A stretch of 64,000 nt of DNA from Geosiphon pyriformis (GCA_016748015.1 JAAOMT010000703.1:240550-304549); one strand, 5' to 3'; counted from the first letter of the stretch, positions 35,341 through 46,760 are shown. Notes: a model not told the origin generated them from the sequence alone. A program made the numbers and translations.

Positions 35341-36640
35341 ACAAATTTAAAACTATTTCAATCCAAAATATAACAAAAGATGAATACACAAAAATATTAA
35401 CAACTTCAATACTATATTAATACTCAGTAGTTTAAGGAGAAATTATCTCCAAAAGAATGGAACTATATAAAACAACAATCAAAATATTTTATCACTTACC
35501 AAAATATATTTTATCGGAAAAACAGAAAGAATTCAGATTAATCAACCAGAGTAATCACAGAACCAGAGAAAGAAACAATATTATTTAACATGCATTTTGA
35601 CTCAACAGCAGAACATTTTTACAAAAAAGCAACCATAGAAAAAACTAAAAAAAGATACTATTGGTTATCAATATATTCAAACATCATTTAATATATTCAA
35701 AATTGTAATATATGTTAGAAAAAAAGAGGAACAAGACCAAGCAAATTACTAAAACCAATTAAAATGGGACAACTATTTGATTGTATTGGAATTGACTTAG
35801 TTGGATTATTAACAATAACCAGCAAAAAAAACAGATATATTGCAGTAGCTCTGAATTATCTTACTAAGTGGCCAGAAACAAAAACCATTCAAAGAGCAGA
35901 TACAGAATTCATTGCTGAATTCATTTATTAAGATCTGATTTGTCAACACAGATACCCAAAAAAATTACTATTTAACTAAGGAACTCACTTTGTAAACAGA
36001 ACATTAGCAGAATTAAGTCAAAGATTTGAAATAAAAAGATCATTATTATTACTATATCATCCACAAACTAATGGCTTAATTAAAAAGTTTAATAGAACAT
36101 TGTATAAAACAATTGCCAAAATCAGCCAAAAAAATCATGACAAATGGGATTTATTTATACCATTAGTATCATTTGCTTATCAAACAATAAAGCAAAACAT
36201 TACACAAGCAATATTATTTGAGTTAGTATATGATAGAACAGCAACAGTACTAGTAGAAATAGAAGTTAGCATGAATTTAACTAAACCAATAACAGAAGAC
36301 AATTTCCAAGAAACATTGTTAAAAAGAACATATGACTTAATGGAAACACTAGAAAACAAACAGTAAAAAGCAGCTGATAATATTCAAAAGTCACAAAAAA
36401 AACAAAAAAAAGACATGATAACCAATTATTGGATAAACCAGTTAAATTCAGAATTGAAGACAAAGTACTTTTACATCATACCAAAGTAAAAAAACAATGG
36501 AGTGAAAAATTTGACTCCAAATAGAACAGATCATTTCATATAAAAAAAATTCTAGAAAATAAAACTTATAAATTAAGATGAGACAATAAAATTTTAGCCA
36601 AAGCAGCACATAATGATTAACTGAAATTATATTACCATAT
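35341..36640 (+). pseudogene. Element D integrase, decayed
   Basis: The HHCC part is near 35590-35730. In the catalytic core GIDLVGLLTI is at about 35789-35815, KYIAV-type and LTKWPE text near 35840-35876, then LLFN-stop-GTHFVNR (SDQG to FN-stop-G, losing the second Asp) near 35965-36000. HPQTNGLIKKFNRTLYK is near 36058-36108, where the catalytic Glu has become Lys. The piece 36100-36366 is the C-terminal core. A GPF/Y-like domain remnant follows to about 36600. Confidence 0.75.
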
Positions 36641-36816
36641 AGTATTATCATTTACCAATAATATTTTACAATTGAAAATATAATAAATACTAGTTCAATC
36701 AGATGAGATTTTATGAGATCTGGAATCAATCATAATTATTGAACCAAACATGTCAAATTAAACAACCAAAAGAGTATATAAAAACATGATATATGCAAAA
36801 AAAAGCAACAAAAAAA

Positions 36817-37440
36817 ATGGAAATACCAAATCATATTTACATCTTAGCTCAACAATTGTTTCAAGCCTTAAGTCAACAGCAATTAAACATAGAAATTGTC
36901 ATCAACCACCAAACAATCTGTTATTAAAACACCAAACAAAAAAAAAAAGTACATTATATCAGTGACCACAAAAACAAGCAATAAACTGGTCAAATAAAAT
37001 AGAAGAAAAAGTAAAGAACACTTTTGGAAAAATACCCATTATGGTTCCAACAAAAAAACTTTCAAAAGAAAATTGGAAACAATAGACAGAACAACTTCTA
37101 ATATTATACTGCTACTATTAGTTGGGACAAAAGTTGAACATTCAGAAATTATATCTTGATAAAGCCAAAAAAATATTCAATTCAGAATATTGAAAATATT
37201 ATCAGAAAGAAGACAAATCTAACACTACATATTAGAACAATCTATTAACTACACATGATATTTCAAAATTATCCAGAAATATTGTTACACTTTAATATGA
37301 AGACAATTACTATTAACCAATAGGGAAGAATAAACAATATGCAAATTGAAAATATAATAAACAAAGTTGAACAAACAGTATTAAAAAAAGAAGTATTAAA
37401 CTTAATTCAAAATGAAAATTTTGATGGAGCTCAATATTAA
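36817..37440 (+). pseudogene. Element D ORF3 module, decayed
   Basis: It starts Met-Glu-Ile-Pro-Asn-His-Ile-Tyr and ends Asn-Phe-Asp-Gly-Ala-Gln-Tyr-TAA, as in H. Gln-rich start (LAQQLFQALSQQQLNIEIVI), basic middle, and a C-terminal helix-like part (INQ-stop-GRINNMQIENIINKVEQ). It has about eight in-frame stops. The purine tract and the 3' LTR follow at once. Function unknown; its position after integrase is the same in A, C/I, D and H. Confidence 0.65.
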
Positions 37441-37453
37441 AAGAAAGAGATAA

Positions 37454-37474
37454 TGTTATTTATAAAGAAAACAT
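37454..37474 (+). repeat. First 21 bases of the element D 3' LTR, left of element H
   Basis: TGTTATTTATAAAGAAAACAT matches the start of the D 5' LTR (25004 onward). Element H inserted after acat, duplicating it (37471-37474 and 47666-47669); the LTR goes on at 47670. Confidence 0.85.
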
Positions 37475-38353
37475 TGTTACAGGTGATTATTTCTGCAGTT
37501 GAATTAAATAACAAACCTGTAACTTGGTGCTCAAAAGCTATTTCCGTTGATGATGTTCTGTAAGTGTTGTATCTGAAGGTTTCGATGGGTCTGAAGGTTT
37601 TGGTGGAGTCCTTTGTATAATGGACAGAGATTCAATAGTGTCGATAATAGATGTATCTTTCCAAGAGTTTTTCCAATTTCTTTCTCAGCGTGGTGGCCGG
37701 ATTTAGTCTGGCAGTCATGCCCTTCTGGTAAGCTATCCGATAATATATAAAATTCTACCCTTATTTCTGGGTCTTTTACCAGGCTATCCTTGACGTCAAT
37801 AACTCAGCACTTAATTCTTTTAATCAGTTAGTATACAACAACAAATCAAAATAAAATAAAGAAAAAAAAATAAAAGAAAAATAAAGAAAGAAAGAAATAA
37901 GCCAAGGCAATTTTGCAGATTAGTATCCTGTCAATAGCCGTGATCAAGAGCTATTGTTCCAGCGTGGTTAAGTATCAATTACTATCAACATGAAGTGTTG
38001 ATAGTGGAGAGTGGGTTGAGATATGGAATAATTATTTATTTGATGATTGTGTTTTTTAGGCTAAGGATTCTGTGGTATTGATTCTGTCTTTTCTGTTTCT
38101 AATACTACTGCTATATATACATAATTAAGATTCTTCAATTCCTCGATTCTTCACAACAGGAATCCTAGAATTCTTGGAATCCTGTGATTCTTTTGAGAGG
38201 AATCCTGGAATCCTGCAATTCCTTATCAGAAATCCTGAAATTCCTGGAATCCTGCAATTCCTGAAAGAAATCTTAGAATTCCACATTTACTATGCTTACT
38301 TCTGATTGGCTAATAATTATGCTAATATATTTTCTATATTTCTATGAGTAACA
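37475..38353 (-). repeat. Left (3') LTR of element H
   Basis: It starts TGTTACAGGTGATTATTTC and ends GAGTAACA with matching 6-bp terminal inverted repeats (TGTTAC/GTAACA). The GGAATCCTGCAATTCC-type array lies at about 38130-38285 and the minus-strand TATA box near 38108-38118. It aligns with 46779-47665 throughout; the length difference (879 against 887 bp) comes from small indels in the array. Confidence 0.92.
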
Positions 38354-38367
38354 TTATTCCCTTCTTT
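38354..38367 (-). promoter_or_regulatory. Polypurine tract of element H
   Basis: On the minus strand this reads AAAGAAGGGAATAA directly before the 3' LTR, the usual place for the plus-strand primer of reverse transcription. The ORF3 stop codon (38368-38370) abuts it. The same tract is recognisable in A, B, D and E. Confidence 0.75.
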
Positions 38368-38997
38368 TTAATATTGAGCTCCGTCGAAATCTAACTCATG
38401 TAATTCCCCTTCTTGAAGTATTTTCTGGATTTTGTTTTCAAGAATTACTTGTGTTATTTGGGTCTGTAATTCTTTAAATTGAGCATTGGTGATTTTCCCC
38501 AGTTGATTACTGGTAACCATATCTATTGCTCTGTTGTGTAATATTTCTGGTTTATCTTGAAATGCTGTGTGTATTTGGTATATGGCTCGGGCTTGTGTAG
38601 ATAAGTTGTTTTTTCCCACAAAATGTTTTAATTGTTGTAGTATTCTTTTGTCAAATAATCGCTTTGTTTTATCCGTATATAGATTCTGAATATTTATGTG
38701 TTGTCCCAAGTAGAAATAACAATAATTTCGTGGGAATTGTTGTATTCACCAATTCCAAGTTTCTTTAGTCAACTCTTGATATAGTGACTCTTTTGTCAAT
38801 TCTTTTATTGCTAATTTTACTTTCGCCATAATTTTGTCCATGGTATTTTCAGTTTTCTTCTGTGTTCTGAGTTGAAATGTTTTTCTAGTATCTTGATATT
38901 GAATGGTTTGTTGATTAATTGTAATCTCTATTTCCTGGTGTTGGATTAATTGAAAGAATTGTTGTGCTAGTGAGTAAATGTTGTTTGTAATTTCCAT
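38368..38997 (-). pseudogene. ORF3 module of H: uncharacterised C-terminal extension of the polyprotein
   Basis: About 210 codons from Met-Glu-Ile-Thr-Asn-Asn to Asp-Phe-Asp-Gly-Ala-Gln-Tyr-stop, broken by one TGA (about 38745, probably from CGA). It is Gln/Ile/Lys rich and probably largely helical: SLAQQFFQLIQHQEIEITI near the start, RILQQLKHFVGKNNLSTQ in the middle, ELQTQITQVILENKIQKIL near the end. It has no Cys/His motif, signal peptide or membrane segment, so an envelope protein is unlikely. It is in the same frame as integrase, with one TAA near 39050 between them. I do not recognise a domain. Related modules stand at the same place in A, C/I and D. Confidence 0.7.
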
Positions 38998-39000
38998 TTT

Positions 39001-40330
39001 TTTGATATTTCCTGTCGCGTCTACTATGTCTTTATATATTCTTTTGATGGATTAATTTAACATGTTGTTGTTAATAATAATGATTGGTTCCAGATCTTGT
39101 GGAATCTTATCTGGTTGGACTAGTATTTTCTGTACTCCTAATTGTGGAATATTACTGGTAGATAGTAGTATGATGTTGTGATATAGTTTCAGTCGATCTC
39201 CATGTGCTGCTTTGGTTAAAATTTTGTTATCCAATCTTAATTTGTAAGCTCCATTTCCTAGAATTTCTTTTATGTGAAATGGTCCGTCCCATTTGGGGTC
39301 AAATTTTCCACTCCATTGTTTTTCTGCTTTGGTACAATGTAGTAATACTTTGTCTCTGATCTTGAATTCAACTGGTTTGTCTGGTAGTTGACTATCATGT
39401 CTTTTTTTCTGTGTTTTTTGTGACTTTTGGATATTATTAGCTGCTCTTCTTCATTTGTTTTCCAATGTTTCCATTAAGTCATATGTTCTTCTCAGCAATG
39501 TTTCTTGAAAATTTTTCTCTGTTATTGGTTCAGCTGGATATGTATTAATTTCTCTCTCTACTGGTAATGTTGCTATTCTCCTGTATACTAATTCAAATGG
39601 TGTTGCTTGTGTAGTATCTTGTTTTATTGTCCGATAAGCAAATAGTACTGATGGTATGAACAAATCCCAATTGTTCTGGTTTTCTTGGCTGAGCTTGGCT
39701 ATTGCTTTACACAATGTTCTGTTGAATCTTTCTACTAATCCGTTGGTTTGTGGATGGTATGGTAATGATAATGGTCTCTTGATTCTGAATCTTTGGCTCA
39801 ATTCTGTTAATGTTCTGTTTACAAAATGAGTTCCTTGATCTGATAATAATTCTTTTGGACATCCATGTCGACAAATCAAATCCTAATGAATGAATTCGGC
39901 AACAGATTCTGCATCCACTCTTTGAATTGCTTTTGCCTCTGGCCATTTAGTAAGATAGTCCATAGCTACTGCTATGTATCTGTTTCCTCTACTGGTGATT
40001 GTTAATGGTCCGACTAAATCAATTCCCATACGGTCAAATGGTTGTCCCACTTTGATTGGTCTTAATGGTTCTCTGGGTCTTGTTCCTCTTCTTTGCTGAC
40101 AAGCATCACAATTTTGAACATATTGAATGATGTCTGGGTACATTGATGGCCAATAGTATCTTTTTCTAGTTCTTTCCATGGTTGCTTCTTTGTGAAAATG
40201 TCCTGCTGTTGGATTTGAGTGTATGTTGAATAATATTGTCTCTTTTTCTGGCTCTGTGATTACTCTGGTTGGTTGATCTGGATCTCTTCTATTTTTCTGA
40301 TAAAATATATTTTGGTAAGTGATAAAATAT
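39001..40330 (-). pseudogene. Integrase of element H, nearly intact
   Basis: Zinc-binding HHCC domain near 40100-40260 (His before Phe-His-Lys, then CDACQQRRG). The catalytic core has all three acidic residues: GIDLVGPL, LLSDQGTHF and HPQTNGLVERFNRTL. The C-terminal part has KWDGPFHIKEILGNGAYKLR, the GPF/Y module of gypsy integrases; I see no clear chromodomain. One TAG (about 39877-39881, from CAG) separates the pieces 39883-40179 and 39451-39879, and another stop at 39448 precedes the C-terminal domain. Same frame as RT upstream and ORF3 downstream. Confidence 0.85.
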
Positions 40331-40506
40331 TTTTATTGTTGTTTAATATTCTTTCATTCCATATGAAATAAATTCTCCTTGAACTATTGAGTATTTAAAT
40401 AATATTGTAATTGTTGATATTTTTGTATGTTCATCTTTTGTTGTATTTTTCCATTGGTATTGTTCTGGTTTTATTATATTTTTGGGTTGAAATGTTCTTA
40501 GATTTG

Positions 40507-41925
40507 TCTTATTCATAATAAACCATCAGCATTTCCATTGTCTTTTCCTTTTTTGTAATGTATAGTATAATTGTATAGTGCGAGTGTCATTTTCTATCTT
40601 GACTGTCTTCCATCTCCAAATTCTTGTTTTTGGAGTGATGTCAATCCCTTATGATCTGTGTATACTTCAAACTTCTGGCTCAAGTATTCTTTCCATTTCA
40701 TGATGGCCCAGTATATTGCTAAGTGTTCTTGTTCCAGTGTTCTATAGTTCTTTTCGGCTGGTGTTAAATCTCTGCTGGCATATACTACTGGATGTTCTCT
40801 GCCGTCTGGTCCTCTCTGAAATAATACTGCTCCCAATGCTTGGCTGGATACATTAGTGGTAATGATAAATGGTTTGCTGTAATCTGGATAGATTAGTACT
40901 GGAGCTTGGATAAGCTTTTTCCTCAGAATATCAAAAGCTTTTTGTTGACTTTCTGTCCATTCATATTTCACATTTTTGTTTTGTAGTTGATTGAGTGGCT
41001 GTGCTATCTTGGAAAAGTTCTTGATAAAACGATGATAGTAGCTGGTAAATCCCAAGAATAATTTCAGTTCTATTATATTGGTCGGTACTAGAAAGTTTTT
41101 TACTATCTCTATTTTCTCTGGATCCGTTTTAATGCCATCTTTGCTGATTATGTGTCCCAAGAATTTGAGTTCCATCTTGCCAAAGAAGCACTTTGTCACA
41201 TTTAGCTTCAGTCCTGCTCTTTTTAGTCTTTTGAACATTTGTTGAAGATGATGAAGATAATTATCAAACATCTTTGAGAATACATTGGTGTCGTCCAAAT
41301 ATACAACTACTGATTTCTACAATAAGCCTGTATAAACAATTTCCATTAGCTGTTGGAAAGTTGCTGGGGTATTGGTTAAGCCAAATGGCATTACTTCAAA
41401 TTCGAAATTCCCTTCTCTAATAGTAAATGCCATCTTCTCTTTGTCAGCTGGATTCATGGCTACTTGCCAGTAATCACTGTCCAAATCTAATGTGGAGAAC
41501 CATTTGTTCCCACTGAAAGCATCAAATAATTCTTGTATTCATGGAGTTGGATAACTGTCTCCACGAGTTACACTATTGAGTTTTCTGTAGTCTACACAAA
41601 ACTGGATTTTTCCATTTTTCTTATGGACGAGTACCACTGGTGATGATTATGGACTCATTGATAGTTGAATTAGCCCGTTGTCAAGCATTCTGTTTATCTC
41701 TTGACAAATAATCTCGTGGCTGGCTGGCGGCACTCTGTATGTTCTTTGTTTGATTGACATTGCATCTCTAGTCTTAATCTAATGCTGGATGATGTCAGTT
41801 CAGCCAAACTCATTTTTGCTGGCAAAGATGTCATTGAAATTGTTGAGTAATATCTTAAGCTGCATACATTGGAGTGGATCTAAGTTTCCTATGTTCATTT
41901 GTTCCAATTGTTCTGGTTAGAGCAA
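40507..41925 (-). pseudogene. Reverse transcriptase - RNase H of element H, nearly intact
   Basis: The RT core reads SSPVVLVHKKNGKIQFCVDY, FSTLDLDSDYWQVAM, VMPFGLTNTPATFQQLM and the catalytic Tyr-Leu-Asp-Asp at 41290-41301. The connection (KCFFGKMELKFLGHIISKDG) and RNase H (ALGAVLFQRG, YRTLEQEHLAIYWAI, FEVYTDHKGLTSLQ) follow. One RNase H acidic residue is changed: FIITTNVSS where D has FIITTDALS. Stops sit near 41920 (from Gln), 41830, 41650, 41540, 41320 and 40594 (TGG to TAG). Typical length and order for Ty3/gypsy. Confidence 0.88.
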
Positions 41926-42723
41926 ATAACATTCGTCTCGTTCATAGATTGTTTGTGATGTGATGTCAACATATCCACAAAGTTGTGGAAAGTCTGGAAT
42001 GGGGTTTGGTGGTTGGTCCTCTATTTCTGTGGTCAAATATCTGATGGTGGTTCCTTCTGGTATGCTGATGACATTGCCAGTATTGTTGTAGATGGGAATT
42101 TTTATGCTGCTATAGCTTTTGGCTAGTATGTGGAGATTGATTAATCCAATCTCTCCCGATTCACAAAGGGTTGCTTCTGTTTTAAACATCTGTTCTTGCT
42201 CCTTTTCCTTCCTTTCTATTGCTAACATGTACTGGCTATATGGTGGGATAGAAATAGCTTGACCAGTTGAGATAATGTCTCCTTGACCAACAATTTTTTC
42301 CTCTGCCATGTTAACTGGTACATCTATTCTACCTGTGGATCCAAATCCTTGTATTCCTTTCGCCGTTATTCCTAATTTTTTCCTCTTTCCCACTGATACT
42401 AACTGAGCTATTCTAACCAGAGGCAGGAATATTGCCTGTGCTATCTTTTCATTGGGCTCTATTACATAGGTCTTTTCTGAGTTATTTTGTAGCATAGTGA
42501 TAATATTTCCTACATATTCCGTGTTAATTATTCCTCTTCTTATATTAATCCCTTTTTTCACTAAACTATTCCTAGATGCTAGTTGAACCATGGTTGTTGC
42601 CGGAATTTCTAGTGCTATTTTCAGATCAATGCAGGTGTGTGAATGTGGTTCCAGTTTGATGGCATCTTTTCCTGAATATCTTAGATCAAACCCTGCATCA
42701 GTATTATGCGCCTGTTCTAGCAT
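41926..42723 (-). pseudogene. dUTPase domain of element H followed by beta-rich linker
   Basis: The ORF of 268 codons starts with a Met conserved in I, D and C. Residues 1-131 are a trimeric dUTPase: motif 1 DAGFDL (9-14), motif 2 RNSLVKKG (51-58), motif 3 GIINTEYVGN (64-73), motif 4 EPNEKIAQ (89-96), motif 5 GFGSTGR (126-132). dUTPases hydrolyse dUTP to dUMP and keep uracil out of DNA. In motif 3 the catalytic Asp is Asn (GAC to AAC), so this copy is probably inactive; I keeps Asp. Residues 133-268 are the beta-strand linker common before gypsy RTs (IKIPIYNNTGNVISIPEGTT). The unit lies between protease and RT in one frame with both. Confidence 0.88.
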
Positions 42724-42747
42724 AATACCTTCTCCATTGTCACTATA

Positions 42748-44460
42748 CTATTTCAACTCTTGTTCCTTAGAGAGATCTGGTAGTGCAATGTATTGTTCAT
42801 AGTTTACATTAGAGTTTGTATCTGAGTTGGAATCATTGTCATTGTCATTGCCTTTTTGAACAGAGCTTGAACCATTGTTGTCATCGTCATTGTTGGAGTT
42901 TGAATCATGATTGATTGGCAATTGTGATTTTGATGCGCAGCTGCTGATTGGTTTTTTCTCTTCTGGGATCGTGTAGATCATGCGTGGTGGTGGATTGTAA
43001 ATGAGGTCACACTCATCGCAATACTGGAAGTCACAGGGAATTAGGCAGTATTAACATAGTCGAACGTTCAACTGCTCTAACTATTGTTCTTGTTTTTCCC
43101 TTGTGGGTGCTAATTCTTGATAGTGTTTATGGAATTGTTCCAGGTCTAGGAGGTTTATGATGGGTTCGGCGTCCCAGTCAAGCTCTAAAGATTCTGGGAG
43201 GTTGTCTTTAATCATTTTTATCTCTTCTGGCATCGTCCCTTTGATTTTTGCAAGTGCTATTTGCCAAATTTCATCGTCGTCATGTGGATAACTGTCCAAT
43301 TGCTGTACTGCTCTTCTTTAGGCTGCTTCTATTGGAGTTCCTTTCCTTACCCAGTCACTTATTAGAATTGTGTATTGACACAATACATTGCATATTCCTC
43401 CATGTCCAGAAATGTTATGCCACATTTCTTCATCCAAAAAAGTCTCTCCACAAGCTAAGCATGGCTGATTGTCCCATTTCCCTACTTGTTTTGGTCTTCC
43501 AAAGTGTTCAAAAATGCATGGGCGGATATAGAACTTAGTTGTCATTGAATATTCCTCATCGTTCCCACAGCATGCGCCCATTGACAACAATTTTTTGCCA
43601 TAATTGATGTAGATAAGCTTGGGTCGATGATAAGTAGATTGTTGTGGTGTAGTGTAGGTGTTATAAGTGGTAGTGGTTTGAGTGGTCTCTTTTTCTTTTC
43701 CCTTCCCTTTATTTTTATTGTCTTCTTCCCATTCCCAACTTGAAGTCGGTTTGCTTTCATTGTGGTCGGTCCACATCAGGTCATTGGTTTCCCAGGTAAG
43801 TTCTTCTTTTTGTTTCTCTTTTTCTTGATAGTTGTCGTCCCAGAAGAGTATTGGCGGCAGCTTGTTGTGCTCTTCATCAACCCACGATACTTGGTAGGCT
43901 TCCCAAGTAGGCTTTTTTTTCTCCTCCTCCAGCTTGATCAATAGTTTCTCTCTTGGAGGAGTTTTGAAGTGGCCACATGTGGCCAGAACACATATGTGTT
44001 GGCTCTGATATGTTAGCTGAAGTTCTTGAGTGTTCCAGTCTAACGTTGCATTGGCTTTGGATAGCCAGTCATTATCAACAAGAGCTTGGTATTGAGTGGC
44101 TTCCATTACTAGAACTTTAATGGGAGTCATGATGCCATTGACTTCAAAAAGGAAATTGTTGATTTTGCCAATTAGAGTTTTGGTCACTCCATTGGCTGTA
44201 ATGATTCTGGCGCTGGCAGCTCGATCAACTCGGTGACCTAATTGATCCATGAGTTGTCTAGTGATTATGCTGCCAGCTGATCCACTATCTAGGATGAGTT
44301 TGATGAGGTGACCATCAACTCTGGCATCTGTGTACATGGCTGTTATGGGTTTCTCTTCGAGGGCAGCTCCACTGAATAACGGTATTGTTGTGTTTTCTTT
44401 GAGTTCGAAAGGAAAGATGGCTGCTAGGGATTCATCACTAGAGATGGTTGCCGGTGGAAT
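42748..44460 (-). pseudogene. Protease, Cys-rich modules and acidic Ser/Asn linker of element H
   Basis: The piece 43318-44337 (339 codons) begins with the aspartic protease: LIKLILDSGSAGSIITRQ with Asp-Ser-Gly intact. A charged linker (residues about 140-235) leads to a Cys-rich module, GACCGNDEEY, then PC, then CLACGETFLDEEMWHNISGH and GGICNVLC. After a stop, 43081-43299 is acidic (EIWQIALAKIKG...). Next comes a second Cys motif near 43010-43075 (C-x2-C-x8-C-x2-C, LC-stop-YC to YCDEC). 42748-42981 is a Ser/Asn/Asp-rich linker ending in QELK-TAG. The Cys modules could bind zinc or nucleic acid; I know no named family for them. Confidence 0.8.
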
Positions 44461-44929
44461 GATGTTAGTAGATATGTGCTAATTGAATTCTGTGTTGTTG
44501 GAGGTGGTGTTTTTTGGAGTAACTAGGAGACTTAAATAATGTTGAGAATTTGGGTTTTGGACACGACTGGTATCCAAATTCTGGGTGCATAATCCTGATG
44601 GTAAGTTTAGTAAACTGGAGATCAGTTGGTGAACAACCATTGCTGATCTCCAGTTTTGAGTAACTCTGGATTAAGGATTGCCTGATGTCATTTGAGCTGG
44701 ATTCTGGGTTGGTGTTTGAATTGGTTGGGGTTGATAAATAATTTGTGGCTGTGGTTGATATATTACTTGTGGCTGCAGCTGATAAATCGGAAGTTGATAC
44801 ACTGGCAGGTGATAGATTGGTTGCTGTGTCATAGGCAGGTAATTATTTTGATATTGGTCTTGATTCTGATTTGGATAATGATTCAGAGTTTGGAACTGAC
44901 AATTAGGGTTTCGATATTGATTTCCTGAT

Positions 44930-46758
44930 CGTTGGTTATTTAGATGCTGGCAACAATCAATTTGGATATGTCCTTGTTTCCCATAATAGTGGCAGATATG
45001 TGTTTCCTGTTGTCATTGTTGATTGGTTGATGAAGATAGGTGTGGTTGATTTTGGCCACGATTAGAGTTTCCTTGATTATTGCATCGTTGTGGAGGCTGA
45101 TAAATGGTGTGATTGTCAGCTAAGTATCCTTCCAATCTCTTATTAATTGATTCACTGAACTTCTCCAATTTGGAATTCAATTTAGATGATCCGTTCATGA
45201 CTAAATTAATGGCTTGGGCATAGTTAGTCTCTGACTCGGCAGATTCAAAATCTCTGGTGCATGTGACTGTGTCTTGAAGTGTGCCAGGATGCAATGGACA
45301 TACATGTTGCAAGATGCTGCTGTGCAGGCCACAGATAAACTGATTGAGTATCTGTGGTGCTGTGAAATAATTGGCATCAATTGCTTGAATTTGGCGTAGG
45401 TTTTGATAGAAGCATCTCAGGTAAGTGGTGACTGCTTCAGTTTCTTCTTGTTTTATGATGGTGAATGCATTAACTAGGCGATTGATGCTATTATTGTTGC
45501 TGAAGTATCTCAGAAATTTTGCTTTGAAAACATTGAAATCTTGTGGTTTATTAATCAAGCTCTGGTACCATGAATTGGTGGTATCTTTGAGAAAGTAGGG
45601 AATGGCTTGCATTGCTCATGCATCATTCCATCCATTGGCTGTGATGGCTTTTTCTACATTGTTCAGCCATATTTGAGCATCATCCTCTTCGCCAGTAAAG
45701 TTGTCAAGTTTTGTGATTGGTGCATAGACCATTGGATCTAAGTTAGGTAGTTGTGGTGACTGTTGAAGCAGTTGTTGTTGTCCTGGCTGTTGGAGTAGTA
45801 GCTGAAGTAACTGTTGTATGAGTTCGGCTATGGGATTAATCGGTGGTTGATTGATGACAATTACTGAAGGTAAATTTTGCTGATTAATTAATTCGGGTCC
45901 TTGATTTCTTTGATTTGGCAGTGTTCAAATATTCGGAGTTTCGTTTTCCGGATTTTCTAACTGTTGCTGAGTTTGAAGGTTCGGGGTTTCAACTTTCGGG
46001 TTTTTAGTAATCGGATGCTGGTAAGTAAATTCTTGATCCTCTGATTCTTCTTCCTATTTTTCTGATTCTGCTGCTTCCCATGGATCAGAGATTCTGAAAT
46101 CTGGTGGAGGTGGTGGTGATCGAAGTCCTGATGGGGTTGATGATTGCGAATTAAATCCCTCAAAGTACTTGCCATATGGTCCTAACAATTCTGTTTTCTT
46201 TTGTCTACTTTGGAATGGGAATTGTCCAAATGCTGATGTCATAGTTGATGTGAATGCGTCTGTTAATAATATGTTGATGGCGCTTCCAGGTGTATGGTGG
46301 TAGGATGGGTTGCTTGGGGATTCAACTCTGTTTTTCTTCCAAGCAGGTGGCTGTATCTTTCTGGGTGTTACTGCTGGTGTTTGTAATTTTCCCTTGCCTT
46401 TACTAGCATATGTAATTAGATATCTTTGTTGAGTGTGATGTTCAATTTCTTTGTTGATCTCAGTAATAATGGATGCAAAATTATGATTTGTTGGCAGGTT
46501 GGTATTTTGAATTAATTCTCTATAGAAAGTTTCTCTTGCTGATTCAGTATTCACTGGTGTTCCTAATAAAGAAGAAATCTTTTCGTTGACATAGAAATTG
46601 AAGGCTAATTCGGTGAATATATGATTGTGGTTTAATCCCAAGTATTGACAATAGTGTTGAAATAAGAATTTTGCAAATCCTAAATGGTTTGCTCCTATAG
46701 TTTCTGATTCTGCCACTTTTGGTTTGGTGTTGTCGGTGCTGGTTCTCTGTAGAATTAT
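44930..46758 (-). pseudogene. Gag of element H with CCHC knuckle
   Basis: N-terminal piece 46054-46716 (FAKFLFQHYCQYLGL, a basic middle, a Pro-rich end), a Gln/Pro-rich linker, then the gag core 45013-45612 (AMQAIPYFLKDTTNSWYQSL, FLRYFSNNNSINRLVNAF, YAQAINLVMNGSSKLNSKLE). The zinc knuckle lies at about 44950-45000 (ICHYYGKQGHIQIDC), with the second Cys changed to Tyr. Stops near 46051, 45925, 45615 and 45013 are explicable as CAG to TAG or CGA to TGA. No ATG precedes the conserved N-terminus; the frame is open back towards the primer site once a single extra A near 46718 is allowed for. Confidence 0.85.
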
Positions 46759-46760
46759 AC

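Noticed and set aside
38368-38997. Envelope gene after integrase
   Set aside because: No signal peptide, hydrophobic membrane segment, Cys pairs or glycosylation pattern; it is in frame with integrase.
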